64,000 bases of DNA from positions 7,922,190 through 7,986,189 of the forward strand of contig OY987236.1 in the NCBI GenBank assembly GCA_963920705.1, in the 5' to 3' direction. The stretch comes from Odiellus spinosus (Eukaryota; Arthropoda; Arachnida; Opiliones; Phalangiidae). Each line of letters opens with the position of its first letter. Within the stretch, counting starts at the first letter, position 1. The notes under the pieces were generated by a model, which made no database searches, was not told the origin of the DNA, and saw only the letters and a program-made list of their open reading frames with translations. Made by a program: the position numbers and the translations under genes. Positions 53,181 to 64,000 of this stretch are shown here, piece after piece.

Positions 53181-53624
53181 TAGATGATATTATAAAAGAA
53201 GTTGTGGTTGCGACGTCTTGTTCAAATGTTGCTAACTACGTCACGAAATCACGTGAGCAGAGAAAATTTCAGCCCCACTTCTCGTGGCCGATTGACCACC
53301 CCTGGAGCGCGTGCACGGTCGCTCTTTTGTTAAGTTTTAAGGTTTATTGACCCAATAGCGGTACTGCTACAGGTGTTCGCTGACTACAAACGCGTAAAAA
53401 GATAAGAAAAATCAGTGAAAGTGGTCATCACTACTATGATAGGGGAAGCTTCTTTGAACCTATAACAAAAGAGCGACCGTGCACGAGCACCTGCATATAG
53501 AAAAATTAAGCTTAAGAAATGCTCGTTGCTCACGAGAGCTAGAGCTTTACGAGCTATTACGTAGCTGATGACGTCGACGGCAACATGCCATAAGTAAGCT
53601 CCTCCTCTTTTATAATATCATCTA
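53181..53624. mobile_element. 444 bp fold-back element
   Basis: Termini TAGATGATATTATAAAAGA and the inverse TCTTTTATAATATCATCTA are identical over 19 bp. A second inner pair, GCACGGTCGCTCTTTTGTTA near 53313 and TAACAAAAGAGCGACCGTGC near 53464, also matches perfectly over 20 bp. There is no open frame of interest. A TA target duplication is possible but cannot be proven. Confidence 0.75.
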
Positions 53625-54278
53625 TTCGCGAAAGCTAGGCTAATTTCCTCTCAAAACGAAATAGTAGAGAGATATTTGATAGATTACCTTCGTAATTGCT
53701 GACATATCAAGGTGTAATACGACCATGATCCTGATTCTGAACTTGGTAAAGTTAATGTAGTGGTAACTTGAACTCAATCTTTCAATGCTAAAGCAGTGGG
53801 TTTTCCCATAGTTTTCGATTCTAACCTTTACCGAGAGCTTTTGGGGTTTTTTTTCAATCAGCTGTACGAAATATGCAAAGCCTATAGTTTATCGCGATAT
53901 GAAATAAAGGTGGATTATAACCAGTTGGTAGATTGTAACCAGTTGGTAGATTTAGAATCCTATGGCTGTTATCCGAGTCTGATGACTGCGTTTTATGGAT
54001 ATGCTTTCAATATTTTAACGATCTATATTAATAACCAAATTAATTTTTGATTTTGTGTTTATTTGACGTAACCTATACTTCGTTATGAATTTTTTTCTAG
54101 AACACTGATTTTCATCCTATAATATATATAACAAATTAGAAACAAAAGTTTGACTGACATAGTTAATATCAAATAATAACATTTTACGAGAATTAGTAAT
54201 TATAATTATAAGAAGTCAGGGAATGTATATATAATTTAGAGAAGAACAAAAAGGGTCTACGGTAGAGGTTTTGTTAGT

Positions 54279-54591
54279 TACTATTTTTCCCACTGTTTGC
54301 CGTTAGAGGACGCTTATAAACGCCCAATTTTGTTATTCAGCTATCTATTAAGATAACTGACCATTGTTAATAGTCCTAGGTTTAACCAACCTATTTACAA
54401 AATACAGAAATTGATAGCATACCGGTCCATTTGGTACTATTTTCCCCACTTTGCCGTTAATTGGACGCTAATGAATGCGTAGTTTTGTTATTCAGCTTTA
54501 TCTATTAAGATAGCTGATCATTGTTAATAGTATAGGTTTAACCTGTCATGTATATAAAATACAAAAATTGATAGCATACCGGACCATTTGG
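54279..54591. repeat. Tandem duplication of a 156 bp unit
   Basis: Copy 1 (54279-54434) and copy 2 (54435-54591) both run from TACTATTTTYCCCACT, through GCCGTTA, TTTTGTTATTCAGCT, CTATTAAGATA, CATTGTTAATAGT and AGGTTTAAC, to ATTGATAGCATACCGG and CCATTTGG. Scattered differences show it is not recent. Confidence 0.85.
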
Positions 54592-55131
54592 TACGCGTCA
54601 CTGAACGTAACGAATGTTGAGTTTACGCCCTGATCAATCTCTAATGGATGCACCTACATTTTGGCGCGAAAAGGGGGGTCTATACCTAAAGTCTTAAAAT
54701 AATTTTATCGTGTAATATAGGATAGTCAGATAATCATAAATTCATCTTTATACTTATCAATAATTTAAACAAAGATTACATCAAAATAAACGTCGCAAAT
54801 TAACCTTAATAAAGTTGTATTATTATTGATATATTATAAATTAAGCCCTCGTGAAATCTATATTATCTCCCAAATAAGTTTTCAGACTTATCTAGATATG
54901 TAACCAAACTTCCATTTATTTGATAAACTAAATATAAACCAGTAGTTTATTACAATACAATAAATTCGAATCATTGTTATCTGAATCATAAGCCTTAACA
55001 GAATAACGAAACTTAATAAATATTCAAAATTAGTCATTCGATGATAAAATCCACCTGCAATATGCCCATATGCCCATATAGAGAAATTTGCAGCTATTGT
55101 TTCCCACCTATGATTGTTAAACCTCGTGTAA

Positions 55132-55431
55132 TAAGCTGCGTTCATACTAGGCCTTGGAATCGATTTAAACCGTTTCAAAACGTTTCGCTAGAGTCGTGTG
55201 AACGGGAAACTGTCTTTTCTCAAATCGATTTGATTCGATTTCTCGAAACCGATTCGAGAACCAGTTTCATACCGATGCGGTTTCAACAACCGATAGATGA
55301 AGCTGCAATAAATCGATTTATAAAGATAATGCGTGAACACGTGACGCTTAAAACGATTCCTGGCGATTTGAATATCGGTTTGATTTAAACGTTTCAAATC
55401 GATTAAGAAATGCTAGTGTTACCGTAGCTAT
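55132..55431. mobile_element. Element with GCGTTCATACTAG-type termini
   Basis: The left end AGCTGCGTTCATACTAGG and the right end TGCTAGTGTTACCGTAGCT are imperfect inverse repeats. The interior has repeated ATCGATTT, GGTTTC and GTTTCAAA-like blocks and their inverses. The termini resemble those at 58814 and 60402, indicating a shared family. The target duplication is unclear. Confidence 0.5.
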
Positions 55432-56795
55432 ATTACCACTACCCTAACTCCCCTTGAAATCACGTTTAGTTTTAGTATATTGCCTAATATTCGATACGAT
55501 TTTTGAATGTGTAATATTGTCTAGCTCATAAATAATTAAAAACCCCTGGTATTTCAACTTTAAGGCTTGTAAAAGTTATAATATAAAACACTTTTCTCTA
55601 TCTGTATCTGCAACATTCCATTCGGGGTTTTTCACAAGTTCTGCATCTTCTATATTATAATTTATGCTTTAAAATTAAATTAAATTTAATATTTTAAAAG
55701 TGAGGCTGTCACTATTTTTCGAATTCCTATGGTTAATATTTAGTATTAACCTAACAAGTGAATTTTTTATCGATTCCTTATCGTTTAAATAGGCCTAATC
55801 CACTAGTGAAAAAAATTATTAACAAATATTAAACTAGAAAAAAATTTAAAACTAACCCGGAAATTAGGCTTAGCGGGATTCATGGAGATCTTGATTTCCT
55901 CGCGTATAAGGTCTAGTTCATTTCGTAACTCTTAAACAGCGCCCCGTACCGCAAAACGTCGTAGAACATTTTCGTCTTAGAATGACCCATAGAACCCACT
56001 GTAGCTCGGTCCTACCACCATTTTCGAAACCTGACTGCAAATCTTTAAATTATCTATAAACTATAAAATCTAGAAACATTTCAATTCTAAACAATCTTTG
56101 AAGGTTTCTAATTACGTCACAAATTTATTTTACGATATATATTCACGATTTAATATTTTGAAGGTCATTTTACAAACGGTTCGGGATCAGTTCAGTTCGC
56201 CAATCAGCTTCTATGGGTTTTACAAATAGTGTATTAATCCTCCGCAGTTTTAGTTACTGAGCAAACTTCTTGAAATATTTTGTACATTCCTTTCTTAGAC
56301 ATCTAGCCGTATACTAACCAGTTTAAAACAAATTATATTTCTTTGCCAAAAACATAACATTTAAAATTAAGTTTTTTTTTTTTTTGTTTTTATGAAGCAA
56401 CAAAGATATATAATTTTAACTCATTAACATAAATATGTTTGTTCAAAAACGTGTTTACAAACTAAACAAAGTGGGCGCGGATTAACACTCAATGTTACAT
56501 GAAAGTAGTTTACATACAACAAATAGGAGAAAACACAATAGGAACAAAATTAGAAAATAAAAGAAATCATATTTGACCCAGTTTTTTGGGAATATTAAAG
56601 CCTTGCCCGGATTTTCGAACCCCGTTTTATGTTGCCCGGGTCTTCTGGGGTTGTGGATGACAGTTAGTGGGCGGTACTTTTAGGGTCTGCAACCTATCTA
56701 GGACTCGAGTCTAGGGATAGGACCTTCAAGGCCTTTAAATGTCCACCAGAGGACCAGGATCCCGCGCACGCGCCGCTAATCCCCCTTGTTTTAAC

Positions 56796-58385
56796 CATAG
56801 CCTCCTCGATCACGCGCTTCGGCTGCGCTCGCGCTATAGAAGCCCCGGCAATCGGCCGAAAATCGCGAATAAATGAATTCTCGAGATTTACAAAACTCCC
56901 CCAAACTGATGCACGTCTCAAAGGGGGGAAACTTACCAAATTTGAAGGGTTTTGCCCTTTTCAGGTCTTTAATGATTTTTAAAAGCCACAATTAAATTAT
57001 ATGTTTTGCAAATTAGTTTATTTTATCTCCCTAACCAGGTTTCATAATTTTAGGGTGATTAGTTTTTAAGTAAAAAATTAAATATCAACGTAAGATTGTA
57101 GCGTGTGCAAAGCTTTACCGCGTACAATTAGGTGCTTCAATCATTAACTCGGGTAAGTTTTGAAATTTTGGGAGAGAAGTTTTCCTGCCATTTTCCAAAT
57201 GCCATACATAGGTATTTAACTATAATGATAATAGATTAGTGTTAATCTACTCTCATTATAGTTAAATAACTATGTATGGCGTTTTGAAAACGGCAAAAAA
57301 AAAACTTCTCTCCCAAAATTTCACAACTTACACGCTACCACCTTACATTGATAATTAATTTTTAATTTAAATTTATCACCCTAAAATTACGAAATCTGGT
57401 TAGGGAAATATTTCGGCTTACAACCCTAGATTAGATTAAATAACTAGGTTTGGAAAAAATGTTGTTCGGGGCAATCTTATATTGGTATAGTTTTATATAT
57501 TTTTTACAACATATTGATACTACTACTATTATCATAGGTTTAGATGGTGGTGAATGTTTTAAATTTAAAGAGAATCTCAAATTATTTGGGGACTCTCATT
57601 CCACAATGCTATTGTTTACGAAAATATTAAGGGATTTCTTACAAGTTGTACAAGAATGTGATGTGCTACTAGGAAATAAATACCCATCATAGAGCTCTTA
57701 AAATTTTTAGACAACTGTATCCTACGAAAAGACAAGAGAGGACCGCCGTATTTAGATTTTCGCGCCGAAACAGGGAAGAGTGGTTTGAAAACAGTTGTCC
57801 CGAATTACCCGGCTTCAAAATTTAGTAATTTCTCTCTCTTATCAATTCTCACAATTGCAACCTTATTAATTTTAACACTTGTTTTTGAGTAAAATAGTAT
57901 ATTGTCATAGAATAAAAATCAAATCAGAGGGTGAAATTAGAATATAAGTTTTTAAATAGCATCTACAGCGTGACTGCAGTGCCTGTGTTAATGGATCAAG
58001 GCTTTAGATTTAAAAAGAACCCCGCGCAATAGGTGAAAACCACAAAAAGCTCCGTCAGTAAAGAAAAATAATAGGTTCGCTAGTTTCAACAATTATTAAC
58101 GCCAAATCTGCAATTCTCAAAGGCTTGGAATTAATTTGTAAATTATCCGTACATACTTAATTAGATGTGGTTAAAAAATCAGGAAGCTGGAGCGTAAATT
58201 TAAAACTTTAGACAAGAATTTGTTTCTCCCCTCGACTTTTCCCCCCTACATTTTAGTGCTTTTTCGCGCCGTCTTTTGGGGGAGTTTTAATTTCCCATTT
58301 ATTCTCTCAAACACATGTTAATTTTTTCTTTGCCGGGGCTTCTATAGCGCGAGCGCAGCCGAAGCGCGTGATCGAGGAGGCTATG
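56796..58385. mobile_element. 1.59 kb DNA transposon with about 55 bp identical TIRs
   Basis: The left terminus CATAGCCTCCTCGATCACGC, continuing to GCTATAGAAGCCCCGGCAA (about 56796-56850), is repeated exactly inverted at about 58331-58385. The flanks are TTTTAAC on both sides (56789-56795 and 58386-58392), extendable to GTTTTAAC (8 bp) with a one-base shift. The GC-rich termini stand out from AT-rich DNA. The interior holds another fold-back element (57027-57412) and an 80-codon frame (57450-57692) containing LDGGECFKFKENL that I cannot assign. No intact transposase is seen. Confidence 0.85.
57027..57412. mobile_element. 386 bp hairpin element nested in the 1.59 kb transposon
   Basis: CTCCCTAACCAGGTTTCATA and ATTTTAGGGTGA at the left are inverse to TCACCCTAAAAT and ACGAAATCTGGTTAGGGA at the right. 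The inner arms (TTTTGGGAGAGAAG, ATGCCATACATAG, TTTAACTATAATGA) pair with their inverses around a loop near 57230-57255, so nearly the whole element folds on itself. Confidence 0.8.
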
Positions 58386-58813
58386 TTTTAACGATTAGTT
58401 TCCGCGCGCTTTTATCTCTTGTCTCTAAAACCGAGGTTTAACGTCGTTAGTTAGGCTTAGCGATTCGGGGACAACAGCGTTAAGTTTGTAACCGGGACGC
58501 CCGGGAACACGTGGTTCTAGCGTGACTACTACTATAGAGCGGCGAATCCGTGGGCGAATTCTTACGAACGAGTAGTATCTTCTTTTTCAAAAACATATTG
58601 ATTATTTGCGTCTAAGCCTAGGCTTAGATAGGGCAGTAATTTATTGTGAGCTACTTGAATGAGTTTTCTTCAACGGTATTACACTTTATCTTTCAAGGAG
58701 CAGGTTTTAGGGCTATTATCTTATTATTTTTTATTACAAAGATAGGCCTAACCGTATTATCTCTTTACTAAACGGAAGCTCGCACGAGCCATTTCGCGCG
58801 CTTTTAAACAAAA

Positions 58814-59255
58814 AAGGTTACGTTCACACCAATGAATTTAGAATATATTTAAATTTTACCGAACTCACTGGTTCGCGCTAATCTTAATTCTTGAAGAGCA
58901 GTTTCCAATAACTAACATGAAGTATACTTCCTCGCCAGTTTTCGTTATTTTGAAAAATACCACTGATAAAGTTATATATTGTTAAGCCTAATATACGTTA
59001 CAATATTAATTTTTGTTATTAAATATTGTAATTAATAGACATTTTTTTGGAGACTAGTTCAAATAGGGAATGATATATATTCAATGCTAAAATTCATAGG
59101 GAAAAAGTAGGGATTTGCATAATTTATTTGACAAAATAATAAGGTCTAATTTTATCAATGTGTATGATAAAGGTTGTTTTTACCTAATATAAATGTAACA
59201 ATATAGGAGAGAGAAAAATTCACCACTCTCTTTTAAAGAGTGTGAACGTAACCTT
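58814..59255. mobile_element. 442 bp element with AAGGTTACGTTCACAC termini
   Basis: The left end AAGGTTACGTTCACACC and the right end AGTGTGAACGTAACCTT are inverse over 16 bp. The interior is AT-rich with no coding sequence. The CGTTCACAC core is shared with the elements at 55132 and 60402. Confidence 0.7.
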
Positions 59256-59680
59256 ATTTTTTTTATTGTATGAGCTTTGAATTTATTTTTGTTTTTTAAA
59301 ATGTTCTTCTCTTCCCTTGACTGGCCTGTTTGTTTCCACTCGAGTGTACGCTTTGGCGTTACGTATTAGCCGTATTTCCGCTTGGTAACACCAAGGCGGC
59401 CTTGGTGACTATACCGTATTCAACTTCAACCTAAGCGCTGTAAAAATGACTAAGTAATACCCAAGAGCTAATTTACGTAATCCGAGAACGTTCAAAGGGC
59501 AATGCGGATAATTCTGAAGTAATAGGGCTTGAAGGAATGATTAATGAATAAGATCTTTATTGTTCATTTATTACTCCATGTTCCTAAAAATATTCAGGTA
59601 ATTCCCCACCAATGAAAAGGGAATATTATGTTAGGAAATATTATATAGGCTTGACATATGTCAGGGAAAACTTGGAAAAG

Positions 59681-60178
59681 CTAGGAATTTTTAAAATTGG
59701 ATCATAAAAAGTAGGAATTTTTAAAATTGGGTCATAAAAAGTAGGAATTTTTAAAATTGGGTCATAAAAAGTAGGAATTTTTAAAATTGGGTCATAAAAA
59801 GTAGGAATTTTTAAAATTGGGTCATAAAAAGTAGGGATTTTTAAAATTGGGTCATAAAAAGTAGGGATTTTTAAAATTGGGTCATAAAAAGTAGGGATTT
59901 TAAAATTGGGTCATAAAAAGTAGGGATTTTAAAATTGGGTCATAAAAAGTAGGGATTTTTAAAATTGGGTCATAAAAAGTAGGGATTTTTAAAATTGGGT
60001 CATAAAAAGTAGGGATTTTTAAAATTGGGTCATAAAAAGTAAGGATTTTTAAAATTGGGTCATAAAAAGTAGGGATTTTTTAAAATTGGGTCATAAAAAG
60101 TAGGGATTTTTAAAATTGGTTCATAAAAAGTAGGGATTTTTAAAATTGGTTCATAAAAAGTAGGGACTTTTAAATTTG
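59681..60178. repeat. Minisatellite, 30 bp unit, about 16 copies
   Basis: Units read approximately GTCATAAAAAGTAGGAATTT plus TTAAAATTGG. Early copies carry AGGAATTT and later ones AGGGATTT, and a few units vary by one base in a homopolymer, showing outward spread of variants. Degenerate units continue to about 60260 (ACCCCAAAAAGTCAATGAAT, then TTTAGGTCATATAAAA). The flank TGTCAGGGAAAACTTGGAAA belongs to a dispersed family also at about 47696, 50420 and 61010. Confidence 0.95.
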
Positions 60179-60401
60179 TCACAAGATGTCGGAAATTTAA
60201 AATCGAACCCCAAAAAGTCAATGAATTTGAAATTTAGGTCATATAAAATTAGATAATTTGTAAATTTAATTTAAATTAACGCAAATCCAAGTTTACACAT
60301 CGCATATTTTTCACGGCGGCCTGACCTTCATTCTCGGCTTTCATAAATTCGTTTTTGGTAATGCTAATAATTGGCGCGAGCCGAACTCTTCACGGTTAAA
60401 C

Positions 60402-60570
60402 TATAGCCGCGTTCACACTAGAAACTTTGAAACCGGTTTTAACCGTTTTAGTAAGGAAAATTTGGGCTCAACTTTAGGAATTGTTTGTCCAAAAATGAAA
60501 TTATTTGGTTGAAAAGTCCGATTTTGTTAATTTTAAACAGTTTTAAAGTGTCAAGTGTGAACGAAGCTTA
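60402..60570. mobile_element. 169 bp element with GCCGCGTTCACACTAG termini
   Basis: TATAGCCGCGTTCACACTAG on the left is partly inverse to CAAGTGTGAACGAAGCTTA on the right. The interior contains GAAACCGGTTTTAACCGTTT with inverted relatives. It belongs with 55132 and 58814 by its termini. A TA duplication is possible. Confidence 0.55.
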
Positions 60571-62032
60571 TGTGTACAGAAGAAACTGTAGGAATTGTTA
60601 TATAGAATTTTAAGATTTGAATCGTTTGATGAATGACATAATGACTGGTAGATAGAGAACTCTCGTTTATATGTGTACTATTATACTGTCAGTGACACCA
60701 GAGAAAAAGATAAACCAATTTTATGTTTATAATTTTTAATAATAATTTTTTTATTGAAGCCACCACATCAAGGCTAGTATCGTATAGATTTTACAACAAA
60801 TAATTGGATGGGTACGTGTTAGAATGTTAAACTGGGAAACCGTTATGTCAAATTTGTGTCTGCATCTGACTTTATTAATTCAGGGTTCTTAAAGAATGAG
60901 CAAAAGTTGGTGAAATGGACCAAACTAATTGAAAAGTTGCGTGAATTTGAAACAATCTGGGAATGAAAAGTGATTTGTAAAATATAATTTTATGCATGGT
61001 TGCCAACGGGTCAGGGAAAGCCTGGTAAAGTCAGTTAATTGAAATTAATTCGGCTCCCTGCTTCTGGTAACACTTTATATTAGCCCTAGGATCCCTATTC
61101 TGTAAGTTTTTGACATTTAAATGGAGGGTGAAGAGAAAAAAAACGATTCTTCTACTAATTATAAGACATCCTCATAGTTAATCATTCGGGAAATATATTC
61201 TAATGATTTTATGACTCAAAATCGATCCAGATTTCACTGATCTATCCCTCCAACCAATCGCGTAGCGCTCTGACTTCCAACAAACAAAATACACGTGGCA
61301 CGCGCTACTACTTTTCAGGCGGGAAAAACTAAATTTTGGCGGGAATTTAAGTTTTAATGAAAGTTTCTAAGCCTAAAATTTGTAATGGCTCGTCGGTTAG
61401 TTCAGTTAGAGAGCGATCCTAAACATTTTGACCTATATTTCCAAAATCAAATCGCTTATTCGTATATTTTTTGATATTAGGCTTAACACGCACACGTGTG
61501 CCAACAAAAAAAACCACGTGATTTACAGTTCAGTTTAATTTTCTTTATTTTTTTCGATTTCAAACTTACTTTCTACGATAGCGTGTCAGACAAAACTTAA
61601 TTTAGTTTATTTTAGATGTCCCCTTTACGTTTTTCTCGGAAATAAGCCCGGGCTTTCTCCAATATCTAACTCCCAGTCGTAGCTAGCGTGTAAGGCATAC
61701 TGACCTCAATTTCGCGTAATATTACGTACGAAAAGTCGATTTCCGACCCCTTCCCTCTCCTTCAAAATCACCTAAATCGGTAACGTAAAGGCAGTAAGGT
61801 GTGAAAAAAAAAAAAAAAATATCGCTTATAATACATCAAAGGAGACCCGAATCGAAAATTAAAGGAATTTTTACTCTTTAGATTTATAGGTGAGGAGAAA
61901 ATGGGGTCATGGCTTTTCAGTTTTCTTCATTATTATAGAGTTTTCGAGCCAAAAAGAGTAAAATTGTGAATGGTTCGCGTGCGTGCCAAAGGGAAAGTGA
62001 AATGGAAAAGAAAATGTTTCTTTCCTATCTTT

Positions 62033-62495
62033 TTAAAGGGCTTAGTTTAGATGTTGTAAGAAGTTTTACAAAGCAATATTAAGCTAGAACAAATGTATAT
62101 CACTTAATTCCTTAAAAGACAGTGAACAACGTCCCGTAGCAAAATACTATCAGCAAAGAGCCAGGTAGACGTACTAGCCCATCATTTAAATCTAGCCCAA
62201 AAAAGTCATCACCCCTGTCTTGCTCGAGTTATTTAGAATCTTCTAAATCTAGAAAGCAATTTAGGAGATGCTTGAAAATAAGAGTTGATATTTTTCTTAT
62301 GTTTAACTGCGAGATTTCAAACTCTACTTGGATCCTCGTTAAGCCTACTTTCCAAGTAAATTAAAAAAATATTTCTAGCTTAATATTTGACCTACAATAA
62401 TCGGATTAAATCTCTTTAATTATATTTTTCATTCCAATTGTACAAGTAAATATAAAAATATCAGTTCAGAACAATTATTTTTACTTTCCCTTTAA
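62033..62495. mobile_element. Eroded TTAA-family element
   Basis: TTAA-AGGGCTTAG at the left and TTACTTTCCCT-TTAA at the right keep the AGGG/CCCT ends and the TTAA flanks, but the termini have diverged. The internal TTAAGCCTACTTTCCAAGT block resembles the interior of 39374-39797. It also includes the dispersed block CAAAAAAGTCATCACCCCTG shared with 48520-48545. Confidence 0.4.
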
Positions 62496-63128
62496 TTGAA
62501 TAGAACCTAAAACTTTAATCAAACGCTTAGATTTGATGGGAAAGGATTTAAGAGAGGTGTGGCCAACTCATAAAACTCGCGTGAATCCTCTAGCGAATAT
62601 ATTTTTTTCTACGAGGTCCTGAGTTTAATCGATCATTGGCCATTAATATTTTATTAAAATCGTAAGAGCGTGAGACCATAAGAAAGTGGTAACTATGGCA
62701 ACCGTATTTCTCCGTAGCCTATTCTAACCCTTTAAACACGGCGCGCTTTCGGGTCTTTGATCCCATTTGTCCATGATTAGGTCGACGTTTTTATTTCTTC
62801 ACCTAGCTAAGCCTTTTATTTTTAAACCTTAAGCCTTGGCTAAGGTGAGCTGTTTAAAAAAAAATGAGGAAATGATAAAAGAAACGTTTTTGTTTTCTGG
62901 CAAGGGTTGGTTTTAGTTAGGCCTATTTTAAAATAGACCAACGGATGTTTTATAAAAGTATTCTTCCCCCTAGCAACTAGAAAATAGTTAATCGCGGCTT
63001 TATCTCAACATAGTTTTGCGTTTCAAACGCCCTTTTAAAAAGGTTTAAATAATATATTTTTGTCAAACTTGTACGTTTTTCTTACAAATCACGATTGGAT
63101 TGAGTTACAAATGTTCGTTAATTGCTAA

Positions 63129-63345
63129 TTAAAGGGAGAGTATCATTAAATTTAGTTATTTTGGGCATAGTTTTATAAAGAAATCAAGGTTCTCGCTTAG
63201 CTAATCCACGAGCAAAAAAATGTTCATGGCTAATCTTAGAACTCTTAATTGCTGACCTCTCTTGATCCCATATTCAAGCTAAGATAGTTTGATTCCAGTA
63301 GTTGTTAACCGAAGAAAAAGAACGTCGATGATACTTCTCCTTTAA
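63129..63345. mobile_element. 217 bp TTAA-family MITE
   Basis: TTAA-AGGGAGAGTATCATT at the left pairs with GATGATACTTCTCCT-TTAA at the right. The TTAA flanks and AGGGAG ends match the family. The interior is AT-rich with TTAGCTAATCCACGAGCAAA, which resembles the TAATCCACTAG of the full-length copies. Confidence 0.7.
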
Positions 63346-64000
63346 AACCTTTATCGTCTGAGAACGAAAAATAAAAATAATTAAGCGATAAACAAGCTTT
63401 TATGAGTGGGAATATTTGACGTATTGATTCGTAATCGCTGTTAAGCCTAATTTCATCTTCTAGCGTAGTTTCCCAGCCTTTCAATATCTATTACATCATG
63501 TAGGTATATAAGAAATATTTCCTCAGTCTCAGCGACACAGACAAAATGGCGGGAAAGAAAATCTCGCCGCTCTCCTTTCCAGTTTCCATTCCACGTGCGA
63601 GTCTTTCTCTCTCTCTCATTTTGGCGCGGAACTAGTTCTAACTGGATACGCGCGCAAAATGCGGATGATGATAAAAGCCTCCATGCCTAGGAGCCCGGCT
63701 TCTAGCCGAAGCTTGGGCTATGTTGGAAGTGTCCGGAAAAGTGGGAGGAAAAAAGGTTTTTCTCCATCCCCCTTGTATACTAAGCCTAACGTAAGAAGAA
63801 GCCGAATTTTTCGATATCAAACATGGGGGATAAAGAACTCTATCCAATTCCATCCCCTATAGTGCTATTACATCTCCAGCCTCCACGCAGTTTACTTTAA
63901 CTCCCTTCTACCCCGAGTTTACTCTTAGCGCTCGTAGTTTTGAAGGAAAACGGTGTGTTATTTCGCAGCGCGATACGCGAAACCATTTAAAAAACCTTTG

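Larger units (their letters stand above)
52618..64000. other. Gene-poor, transposon-rich stretch to the window end
   Basis: About 11.4 kb in which I support no protein-coding exon or RNA gene. It is filled by fold-back elements, a 1.59 kb TIR element, a minisatellite, and elements with CGTTCACAC termini. If 52346-52617 is an alternative TSC22 exon, this is intron sequence. The last 500 bp (63550-64000) are richer in CG and contain GC-rich blocks such as TTTGGCGCGGAAC, perhaps a promoter just outside. Confidence 0.5.

Noticed and set aside
57450-57692. 80-codon frame inside the 1.59 kb element as a gene
   Set aside because: Faint resemblance of LDGGECFKF to transposon-associated proteins only; no start context, splice sites or partner exons support a gene.
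59681-60178. CRISPR-like array
   Set aside because: There are no spacers: the 30 bp units are directly adjacent and near identical, and the DNA is eukaryotic. It is a minisatellite.
63659-63862. 67-codon frame with basic residues near the right edge
   Set aside because: It is matched by an equally long antisense frame in GC-richer DNA; no domain resemblance or splice signals.

Overview
The window is genomic DNA from a metazoan, most likely an invertebrate. The DNA is AT-rich, genes are cut into many short exons by GT-AG introns, and six of the genes are clear orthologues of human proteins (LTA4H, PDZD8, FAM91A1, PELP1, RNF168/169, TSC22D). No operons or bacterial signals are present. A copper-only-SOD-repeat type gene and a minimal astacin favour an invertebrate, but I cannot name the phylum. 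Introns are mostly 50-400 bp inside genes, and the space between genes is crowded with small inverted-repeat transposons (MITEs).

Layout: 1-8.3 kb is intergenic and repeat-rich. 8.35-12.7 kb (+) is a SOD-repeat protein whose SOD domains have mostly lost their copper ligands. 13.6-14.1 kb (+) is a small predicted secreted LDL-receptor class A protein. 14.76-18.47 kb (+) is leukotriene A4 hydrolase/aminopeptidase. 18.85-20.42 kb (-) is a complete five-exon secreted astacin protease, convergent with LTA4H. 21.78-27.23 kb (-) is PDZD8, an ER lipid-transfer tether. 27.81-31.94 kb (+) is FAM91A1, head-to-head with PDZD8. 32.59-39.97 kb (+) is PELP1/Rix1. 40.83-42.20 kb (-) is an RNF168/RNF169-like RING protein, convergent with PELP1 and divergent from the long-isoform first exon of a TSC22 family gene (42.89-44.51 kb, +). 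From 44.5 to 64 kb there is only one further candidate exon (52.35-52.62 kb), which ends in the same splice phase as the TSC22 exon. This stretch is probably TSC22 intron sequence, with the TSC-box exon beyond the window.

The genes are housekeeping and regulatory functions with no shared pathway. The most distinctive layer is the transposon population: a TTAA-flanked family ending AGGGAGAATG (at least six copies, one at the end of a PELP1 exon where it creates a possible splice donor), a 902 bp hAT-type element with a perfect 8 bp target duplication, a 1.59 kb element with about 55 bp identical inverted termini, several fold-back elements with 7-10 bp target duplications, and a 30 bp minisatellite. 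Exon boundaries were assigned by hand from splice signals, reading-frame phase and remembered family similarity; none is confirmed by transcripts.
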